DNA of 11,287 nt, from assembly GCA_025353985.1 (NCBI GenBank), contig JANXNT010000897.1, forward strand, positions 1-11,287, written 5' to 3'. A model generated the notes under the pieces. It saw nothing but the letters and a program-made list of their open reading frames with translations, had not been told where the DNA came from and did not search any database. Made by a program: the position numbers and the translations under genes. How positions within the stretch are numbered: position 1 is the first letter of the stretch; each line of letters opens with the position of its first letter. Of this stretch, positions 1 to 5,172 are shown in pieces. The DNA comes from Limnoglobus sp. (GTDB taxonomy: Bacteria; Planctomycetota; Planctomycetia; Gemmatales; Gemmataceae).

Positions 1-359
1 TGCCGCGAGCCGAGCGGCACTGGGATCCACGGCAACGGTTGCGCTTTCGGCCACCAAAATAGCAGATCGTACTTCGACCAACCGTGTGGGTAGCCATTCG
101 CCGGCGAAGTGATTACTTGCGTCGCTGGTGGCGTCTCAACCGCAGGCGGGATCGGTTCCACCTTCCGAACCGACTCGGGAACGACGACCACTTGCAATGG
201 CTTCGAGACCGGCGTGCCGTTCGGTACCACGATCGCTTCCGTTGCCGTAACGAGCGTAATCGGCGGAAGTTCGACCACCGGCACCGGAATCGGCGGAAGT
301 TGGGCACGCGCGAACCCGATGGCCAACACCAACACAACAATCGAGTTCGCAAATCGCAT
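1..359 (-). CDS. BBP7-like outer-membrane beta-barrel protein, N-terminal part (runs off left edge)
   Basis: An open frame on the minus strand starts at ATG 359-357 and stays open to base 1, giving 119 codons without a stop. Residues 1-19 form a signal peptide (MRFANSIVVLVLAIGFARA) with an A-R-A cleavage site before Q20. Residues 20-93 are a low-complexity spacer rich in Pro and Val, with LPPI repeated at 21-24 and 31-34. At 94-103 comes W-S-K-Y-D-L-L-F-W-W, followed by P-K, which resembles the 'AEYLLWW.K' first strand of the planctomycete BBP7 barrel family (PF07585). Family members are exported and probably sit in the outer membrane; their cargo is unknown. The start is supported by a Shine-Dalgarno-like GGGGA five bases upstream (GGGGATCGCCATG). 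The barrel itself lies outside the window, so the family call rests on the entry motif, the signal peptide and the organism context. It is transcribed divergently from glmS. Confidence 0.72.
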   Translation of the reverse strand, partial: MRFANSIVVLVLAIGFARAQLPPIPVPVVELPPITLVTATEAIVVPNGTPVSKPLQVVVVPESVRKVEPIPPAVETPPATQVITSPANGYPHGWSKYDLLFWWPKAQPLPWIPVPLGSR

Positions 360-426
360 GGCGATCCCCGCTACGAGGACATCGTACGAACGACATATGC
401 CCCGAACCGGTTCGCGTGTCCAGCGC

Positions 427-513
427 AACCCTGGGCCAAAAGATCGAACCCCGTTGGGGGTAATGTTTAGCCAGTTCTTACCCCAACGGGGTTAAATCTG
501 ACAGCCCAGGGTT
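427..513. repeat. 87-bp nested inverted repeat (MITE-like palindrome)
   Basis: Two pairs of complementary arms are nested. The outer arms are 427-436 (aaccctgggc) and 504-513 (gcccagggtt). The inner arms are 447-463 and 478-493, a 16-bp match with one extra G on the left; the left arm reads aaccccgttgggggtaa. The 10-base spacers between outer and inner arms also pair in their middle four bases (agat), so the whole stretch could fold into one long imperfect hairpin with a 14-base loop. It lies between two divergent genes, so it is not placed as a terminator. There is no open frame for a transposase. A miniature mobile or REP-like element is the likeliest explanation. Confidence 0.7.
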
Positions 514-536
514 AGACGTTTCGTCGTACCCCTGGG

Positions 537-562
537 TTTCCCTCGCTGGTTTCCCTCGCTGG
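537..562. repeat. 13-bp tandem duplication (tttccctcgctgg x2)
   Basis: The 13-mer tttccctcgctgg occurs at 537-549 and again directly at 550-562, with no difference between copies. It is followed by cgcgtcgggctaac. Read on the minus strand, this sequence spells 'LARRASEG' or 'TRQRG.PARET' peptides in two frames; I recall such peptides from spurious short proteins in planctomycete annotations. It is therefore probably part of an interspersed genomic repeat rather than a regulatory site. It lies 96 bases upstream of the glmS start. Confidence 0.6.
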
Positions 563-657
563 CGCGTCGGGCTAACAATTCCGAACAGTGATGATACTGC
601 GGTTTCCGTGCTAATAAGATGAGTCTGTCTTGCCCGTGGAAAATGGAGTTCCTTCGC

Positions 658-2490
658 ATGTGTGGAATTATTGGGTTTACCGGTCGCACGGAAGCGTCGC
701 CGATCTTGCTCGAGGGGTTGCGGCGTTTGGAGTATCGCGGGTACGACAGTGCGGGGATGGTCACGGGCACGGGGAAGACGCTGCACCTTCGCAAGAAGGC
801 GGGGCGGATTGCAGAACTGACGAAGGCGGTTCACGCCGACCCCGCGCCGGGCCAGTTCGGTATCAGTCACACGCGCTGGGCCACGCACGGCGGCGCGACG
901 GATCGGAACGCGCACCCGCACACCGACACCACCGGCACGATTGCCGTCGTCCACAACGGCGTCATCGAAAACTACATGAGCCTGAAGCACAAACTCCAGG
1001 CCGACGGCATCGAGTTTCGCTCCGATACTGACACCGAAGTGCTCGCGCACCTCATCTCGCGGTACTACCAGGGCGACCTGATGCAAGCGGTGCGATTCGC
1101 ACTCGACTTCGTCAAGGGCACCTACGGCATCGCGGTCATGGCGCAGAACGAACCGGGCGTGATCGTCGGGGCGCGGCTCGGCAGTCCGCTCGTTATCGGC
1201 ATCGGCCCCAACGGCCATTACCTCGCCTCCGATGCCAACGCCTTCGCCGGTTACGCGGACAAAGTCGTCTACCTCAACGACCGCCAGATCTGCCAACTCG
1301 ATCAGGAATCGTGGGTCATTCGCAACCAAGATCTCGACACCGTCGATGCGCCGATTCAGGACATCAAGCACTTCCTCGGCGAAGGTGATGCGGAGATCGG
1401 CGATTACCCGCACTTCATGTTGAAGGAAATTTACGAACAACCCGAGACGATCGCAAATGCGATGCGCGGCCGCCTCGACGAAAGCAACTGGACGGCGCAC
1501 TTCGGCGGCTTGAACCTGACGCCGAAGCAACTGCGAAGCATCGACCGCGTCGTGATGACGGCGTGCGGGACGAGCTACCACTCGTGCCTCGTCGGCGAAT
1601 ATCTCTTCGAGGAACTCGCGAGAATTCCGGTTGAAGTCGAGTACGCCAGCGAGTTGCGTTACCGCAACCCGCCGATGGATCGCAGCACCTTCACGCTCGC
1701 GGTGACGCAGTCTGGGGAAACCGCCGACACGCTCGCGGCAATGAGGGAATCGAAGCGGATGGGCCACCCGACGCTCGCGATTTGCAACGTCGTCGGCAGT
1801 ACGATTGCCCGCGAAGCCGATGGCGGCGTGTACTTGCACGCGGGGCCGGAAATCGGCGTCGCCAGCACGAAGGCGTTCACGTCGCAGACGATCGTGCTGA
1901 CGATGCTCGCGCTCTATTTCGGCCGAATGCGACACCTCTCGAGTACGCAAGGGATGCGCATTATCGAGGAACTGCACGCACTGCCCGATGCCGTACGCAA
2001 AACGCTGAAGTGCCACGAACAGGTGAAAAAGATCGCGAAAAAATACGCGCACATGCGGAACTGCCTGTACCTCGGACGGCAGTACCTTTACCCGGTGGCG
2101 CTCGAAGGCGCATTGAAATTGAAGGAAATTAGCTACATCCACGCCGAGGGTTACCCCGCCGCCGAGATGAAGCACGGCCCGATCGCGCTCGTCGATGCCG
2201 ACACGCCGAGCGTGTTCCTCGTGCCACGCGGCAACGTCTTCGACAAGGTCATGTCGAACATGCAGGAGATCAAAGCACGAGGCGGCCCGGTGATTGCAAT
2301 TTGCAGCGAAGGCGATCGCGAAGTAGCCGAGATCGCCGACGATATGATCACCGTTCCCGATGTCGTCGAGTATTTGCAACCGATCATCGTGTCGATCCCG
2401 CTGCAACTGCTGGCGTATGAAATCGCGGTGCTACGCGGCTGCGACGTGGACAAGCCGCGGAACCTCGCCAAGAGCGTAACGGTCGAGTGA
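658..2490 (+). CDS. glmS: glutamine--fructose-6-phosphate aminotransferase (isomerizing)
   Basis: This enzyme makes glucosamine-6-phosphate from fructose-6-phosphate and glutamine in the cytoplasm, the first committed step towards UDP-GlcNAc. The protein has 610 residues, matching about 609 in E. coli. The start is fixed by MCGIIGF: Cys2 becomes the N-terminal nucleophile of the class II glutaminase domain (about 2-240). Glutaminase residues are visible: HTRWATH (71-77), the NG pair at 100-101 and D125. Two SIS domains follow (about 290-430 and 460-600), with ACGTSYHS (302-309), QSGETADT (351-358) and STKAFTSQ (403-410). The isomerase residues E490, H506 and K605 are present, as is the canonical tail DKPRNLAKSVTVE. 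An in-frame ATG at 619 exists but would bury Cys2. GGAG at 645-648 is the likely ribosome binding site. I see no ribozyme-type glmS leader; the upstream space is occupied by repeats. The gene stands alone. Confidence 0.97.
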   Translation: MCGIIGFTGRTEASPILLEGLRRLEYRGYDSAGMVTGTGKTLHLRKKAGRIAELTKAVHADPAPGQFGISHTRWATHGGATDRNAHPHTDTTGTIAVVHNGVIENYMSLKHKLQADGIEFRSDTDTEVLAHLISRYYQGDLMQAVRFALDFVKGTYGIAVMAQNEPGVIVGARLGSPLVIGIGPNGHYLASDANAFAGYADKVVYLNDRQICQLDQESWVIRNQDLDTVDAPIQDIKHFLGEGDAEIGDYPHFMLKEIYEQPETIANAMRGRLDESNWTAHFGGLNLTPKQLRSIDRVVMTACGTSYHSCLVGEYLFEELARIPVEVEYASELRYRNPPMDRSTFTLAVTQSGETADTLAAMRESKRMGHPTLAICNVVGSTIAREADGGVYLHAGPEIGVASTKAFTSQTIVLTMLALYFGRMRHLSSTQGMRIIEELHALPDAVRKTLKCHEQVKKIAKKYAHMRNCLYLGRQYLYPVALEGALKLKEISYIHAEGYPAAEMKHGPIALVDADTPSVFLVPRGNVFDKVMSNMQEIKARGGPVIAICSEGDREVAEIADDMITVPDVVEYLQPIIVSIPLQLLAYEIAVLRGCDVDKPRNLAKSVTVE

Positions 2491-2543
2491 CGATTTGAAG
2501 GCACGGTTCAAAACGTGACGATTTCGGGTAGCAGTTTCTGAAT

Positions 2544-2643
2544 GTAGCAGGCACATTCCATGTGCCGTTAAGACCGCTTGCGGCATACCAAGATGCGAGC
2601 AGGTTTGACAACATCCGAACGGCACACGGAGTGTGCCTACTAC
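2544..2643. repeat. 100-bp inverted repeat with self-palindromic arms
   Basis: The left arm (2544-2569) and right arm (2618-2643) are 26 bases each and match in inverted orientation at 23 of 26 positions. Each arm is also palindromic: GGCACA-ttcca-TGTGCC on the left and GGCACA-cggag-TGTGCC on the right. The centre contains ccgc-tt-gcgg (2574-2583). On the minus strand the right arm encodes 'VVGTLRVP', a peptide I recall from spurious planctomycete hypothetical proteins. No transposase frame is present. The three arm mismatches include T/C and A/G changes in the loops. A MITE or REP-like mobile repeat fits best. It could act as a transcription stop after glmS, but no T-run follows. Confidence 0.75.
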
Positions 2644-2759
2644 ATCAAGAACGTATTCACGCGGCCAAAGTGAGTACGCCAAAACGTTCTTCATGTTGAC
2701 ACATCGTTTTGTACCATACTCCCTGATGAAGACACTTGAGGCGATTGAGGATGCGGCGA

Positions 2760-3443
2760 ATGAATGGCTGGCTGGCGGTAGATAAACCGAGCGGGATGAC
2801 TTCGCGGGAAGTTGTGAACGCGGTTCAGAATTGGTTCCCACGACGGACGAAAATCGGCCACACTGGCACGCTCGATCCGCGTGCCACGGGGTTGCTCGTC
2901 ATCTGCATCGGCGAAGCGACGAAACTCGCGGACACGGTGCAAAGCATGGGCAAAAGTTACTGGAGCCGCATCCGCCTCGGCGCGACCAGCGACACCGACG
3001 ATGCCGATGGCGCGATTGTGGAAACCGCGACCGCCACACCGCCTGACGAAGCCGCCGTTCGGGCTGCGATCCCCGCATTTATCGGCAGTATTTTGCAACT
3101 TCCTCCAATCTATTCGGCACTGAAAGTCGGCGGCAAACGCGCGCATAAACTGGCACGCCGTGGGATCGATCCCAAGCTCGAACCGCGCACGGTCCGCGTC
3201 GATGCGATTCGATTTTTGTCGTATAACTGGCCGTATCTCGAACTCGAAATCGATTGCGGGAAAGGCACGTACGTTCGCAGCATCGCCCGCGATCTGGGTG
3301 CCACGTTCGGCGTGGGCGGGTTGGTACAGGAACTGCGTCGGACCCGTGTCGGGCCGTTCGTCGTCGAGGAAGCGATCCCGCTCGAATCGTCGCGCTACGA
3401 TGCCGTGGCCGCATTGCAGCCGCTCGAAAGGTCGATGTTATGA
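2760..3443 (+). CDS. truB: tRNA pseudouridine(55) synthase TruB, short form
   Basis: The product converts U55 of the tRNA T-loop to pseudouridine. The N-terminus reads NGWLAVDKPSGMTS, the typical TruB opening, followed by the catalytic motif GHTGTLDP with Asp39 (codon 2874-2876). LQ.PP.YSALKVGGKRAH.LAR and the CGKGTYVRSIARDLG motif are also present. With the ATG at 2760 the protein has 227 residues, well short of about 310 in E. coli TruB. It ends soon after the catalytic domain, so the C-terminal PUA-like domain is missing; I believe such short forms occur in other phyla. The frame is open further upstream (TTG 2736, ATG 2751). ATG 2760 is preferred because GAGG lies nine bases before it and the TruB domain starts there. 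The stop overlaps the next gene by four bases. Confidence 0.93.
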   Translation: MNGWLAVDKPSGMTSREVVNAVQNWFPRRTKIGHTGTLDPRATGLLVICIGEATKLADTVQSMGKSYWSRIRLGATSDTDDADGAIVETATATPPDEAAVRAAIPAFIGSILQLPPIYSALKVGGKRAHKLARRGIDPKLEPRTVRVDAIRFLSYNWPYLELEIDCGKGTYVRSIARDLGATFGVGGLVQELRRTRVGPFVVEEAIPLESSRYDAVAALQPLERSML

Positions 3444-4699
3444 CCGCATGGTTGAACCGCACGGTGGTCGGCGCGGGGCTGACGAGTTTCCTTGCCGATG
3501 TCGGTTACGAGTTGGCGACATCGTTGCTGCCGTCTTTTCTGATTTTGCTCGGGTTGCCGTTCGGCCAAGCCGCGCAGGTGCTCGGTGCGATCGAGGCGGC
3601 GGCCGAGTTTATTTCGAATACTGCGAAAATTCTCGTCGGTTGGTGGAGCGATCGCATCGGCAAACGTAAGTCGCTCGTCGTGACGGGATACGTTTTAACG
3701 GGGTCCGCGTTCGCACTCTGCGCCCTTGCAGTGGCGTGGCCGTTGGTGCTCGTGGCGAAGTCGCTGGCGTGGCTCGGCAAGGGGATTCGCGGGCCGTTGC
3801 GGAACGCGATCATCACCGATGCCGTCGACCCCGCACACCGGGGCAAAGCGTTCGGTTTCCACAAAGCGGGCGACACGCTCGGCGCGGTCGTCGGGCCATT
3901 GCTCGCGGCGTACTTGCTCTATCAAATCCCCGCCGCGAACGTGTTGGGCTACGACCCGCACGGCACGTACGCGCTGGCATTCTGGCTGACGCTGATACCG
4001 GGGCTGGGTGCCGCACTCACGTTCGCGCTGCTTGTTCGGGAACAGCGTTTCACGCCGAAACCGGGGCTACGGCTCGGGGCATCGATCGCGATGTTGCCCG
4101 CGAGTTACCGCAAGTTTCTCGTCGGCGTCGGGCTGTTCGGCCTCGGCGATTTTTCGCATACGCTGTTGATCCTCGCCGCGATTCAATACCTGCCGCTCGA
4201 TGGCATTTCGGACCATCCGCAACGCGCCGCTATTGCGGGAATTCTCTGTTATGCATGGCGAAACTTCGTGCAAGCCGCGATGGCGTTCCCCGCCGGTTGG
4301 CTCGGCGACCGGATCGGCCACCGCAAACTGTTGTTCATCGGCTACGTTCTGGGCGCGCTAACGATGGCGCTGTTCGCCGCATGGATGACGATCGTCGATG
4401 GCTCGCTCATCGGGTGGGCTGCGCTGTTCGCACTGGCGGGAACGTACATGGCGATTCAGGAAACAATCGAGCCGCCGCTCGTCGCGGAGTTCGTCGCCGA
4501 CAAAGCGATTCACGGCACCGCCTACGGTGTCCTCGCCGTCGTCAACGGCCTCGGCGACGTCGGAGCCAGCCTCATGGTCGGCTGGCTCGTCATGACGTAC
4601 GGTTGGAGCACTGGCCTACTCTTCGCCGCCACAATGATGGCACTCGGTGCGGCGTGGATTTTTGCGACAAACCGCACCCAGTTTAGGCGCGCCGCGTAG
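3440..4699 (+). CDS. MFS family transporter, 12 predicted membrane segments
   Basis: A 419-residue, strongly hydrophobic inner-membrane protein of the major facilitator superfamily. The cytoplasmic loop motif appears twice, once per half: GWWSDRIGKRK (67-77) between helices 2 and 3, and GWLGDRIGHRK (286-296) between helices 8 and 9. The stretch GKGIRGPLRNAI (113-124) followed by HRGKAFGFHKAGD (133-145) is a conserved feature of a group of uncharacterised bacterial MFS permeases. The substrate cannot be read from the sequence. The start is ATG 3440-3442, whose TGA overlap with the truB stop (ATGA) implies translational coupling. The frame extends upstream inside truB, but that part has no membrane character and is rejected. 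A drug or small-metabolite exporter is possible but unproven. Confidence 0.88.
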   Translation: MTAWLNRTVVGAGLTSFLADVGYELATSLLPSFLILLGLPFGQAAQVLGAIEAAAEFISNTAKILVGWWSDRIGKRKSLVVTGYVLTGSAFALCALAVAWPLVLVAKSLAWLGKGIRGPLRNAIITDAVDPAHRGKAFGFHKAGDTLGAVVGPLLAAYLLYQIPAANVLGYDPHGTYALAFWLTLIPGLGAALTFALLVREQRFTPKPGLRLGASIAMLPASYRKFLVGVGLFGLGDFSHTLLILAAIQYLPLDGISDHPQRAAIAGILCYAWRNFVQAAMAFPAGWLGDRIGHRKLLFIGYVLGALTMALFAAWMTIVDGSLIGWAALFALAGTYMAIQETIEPPLVAEFVADKAIHGTAYGVLAVVNGLGDVGASLMVGWLVMTYGWSTGLLFAATMMALGAAWIFATNRTQFRRAA

Positions 4700-4716
4700 G
4701 CTTTGCGTAGCGAAGC
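4700..4716 (+). terminator. possible terminator hairpin after the truB-MFS pair
   Basis: Directly after the TAG of the transporter, gctttgcgtagcgaagc can form a 7-bp stem (one U-G wobble in RNA) with a GUA loop. No T-run follows (cgcgggtcag), so a classical Rho-independent terminator is not shown. It may instead be part of a dispersed repeat. Confidence 0.3.
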
Positions 4717-4764
4717 GCGGGTCAGAAACTCTCAGAATCAATACCCACGACGCAGGAACAATCA

Positions 4765-4780
4765 GGGGAGTCACCTCCCC
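4765..4780. repeat. small GC-rich hairpin within a probable dispersed repeat
   Basis: ggggag-tcac-ctcccc forms a perfect 6-bp stem with a 4-base loop, followed by ccgctcgccttgcgcc. I recall sequences of the type GGCGAGCGGGGG...CCCC as dispersed repeats in planctomycete genomes; here the arms carry the same G-rich and C-rich pattern. It could also slow or stop transcription arriving from the transporter side. There is no T-run and no coding potential around it. Confidence 0.4.
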
Positions 4781-4832
4781 CGCTCGCCTTGCGCCAGAAT
4801 TGGCTTGAACCATCGACTCCTGCCAGCCGGCA

Positions 4833-4887
4833 GCGCAAGCAAGAAACTTCACGCAGTCGATCTACCGTGGAAGTCCCTTGCTTGCGC
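4833..4887. repeat. inverted repeat at the broken end of the esterase remnant
   Basis: Arms of 18 bases at 4833-4850 and 4870-4887 are inverted copies with two mismatches (gcgcaagcaag-aaacttc against gcgcaagcaag-ggacttc). The loop is 19 bases. Recognisable esterase-like coding sequence on the minus strand stops at about 4882, inside the right arm. This makes the repeat a candidate insertion or rearrangement scar. Confidence 0.6.
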
Positions 4888-5124
4888 AGGCACATACACC
4901 CAGTACGTGTGCTACGTGCCCAGATACACCTTGTAGGGCAGCACGAACGGCCCACGAATCTCACCCTTCGGCACCATCTCCTGAGGCAACGAATCCGGCA
5001 CGAGCCGATACTGGGAATCCCCATTTGGAGCCTTCTCGGCAGGCTTCGCCGGAGTATGCGCAAACGCTATTATGTCAACTGCCATCCATGAGGTAGTGAA
5101 GCCGAAGGCCATACATTTCTTCAT
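4882..5124 (-). pseudogene. remnant of an exported esterase-like (enterochelin-esterase-type alpha/beta hydrolase) gene
   Basis: The ATG at 5124-5122 has a good ribosome binding site (GAGGTG, seven bases upstream). MKKCMAFGFTTSWMAVDIIA looks like a signal peptide. The mature part contains DSQYRLVPDSLPQEMVPKGE and GPFVLPYKVYLGT, then TAG at 4914-4912, then HTYWVYVPAQ in the same frame. This matches from memory the N-terminus of planctomycete secreted esterases (PF00756 type), where the text runs 'PGT.H.YWVYVPAQYD...MVFQDG'. Reading through the TAG, which would be CAG/Gln in an intact copy, the similarity continues ten residues and then vanishes at an inverted repeat, with no hydrolase core downstream. 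Only 70 residues precede the stop. The remnant follows the M14-S9B peptidase gene by 48 bases in the same direction. The family call is from recalled motifs and needs a search. Confidence 0.62.
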
Positions 5125-5172
5125 TCGAAAACACCTCGTTGAGATAACGATTGAAACACTGTTACTCACCAC

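Noticed and set aside
427..657. A glmS ribozyme or other riboswitch upstream of glmS
   Set aside because: The only strong structure is the repeat palindrome. I see none of the conserved core of the glmS ribozyme, which would sit close to the start codon.
478..2406. A 642-codon open frame antisense to glmS
   Set aside because: It mirrors the codon structure of a certain gene, yields an Arg/His/Val/Asp-rich protein without recognisable motifs, and starts inside glmS and runs into the upstream repeat. It is a GC-rich shadow frame.
2487..2524. Direct repeat gtgacgattt at 2487-2496 and 2515-2524
   Set aside because: Ten bases in a GC-rich region near a stop codon; could be chance, and nothing else supports a target duplication.
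2696..2720. Perfect TTGACA at 2696-2701 as a promoter for truB
   Set aside because: The best AT-rich match (taccatact, 2712-2720) sits only 10-13 bases away, and at 16-18 bases the sequence is actccc. Not enough for a call.
2431..2841. A 136-codon minus-strand frame spanning the end of glmS and the start of truB
   Set aside because: Its sequence derives from the palindromic repeat (VVGTLRVP peptide) and from antisense coding DNA.
3254..3439. N-terminal extension of the MFS protein into truB
   Set aside because: The 62 extra residues are Arg-rich and lie in an alternative frame of truB; the ATGA overlap start fits the family.
3736..4686. A 316-codon plus-strand frame inside the MFS gene
   Set aside because: The product is Arg- and Ala-rich and unlike any family, while the overlapping frame gives a complete transporter with both loop motifs.
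4703..4936. A 77-codon plus-strand frame in the gap after the transporter
   Set aside because: It crosses three hairpins and the inverted repeat, has no ribosome binding site and is antisense to the esterase remnant.
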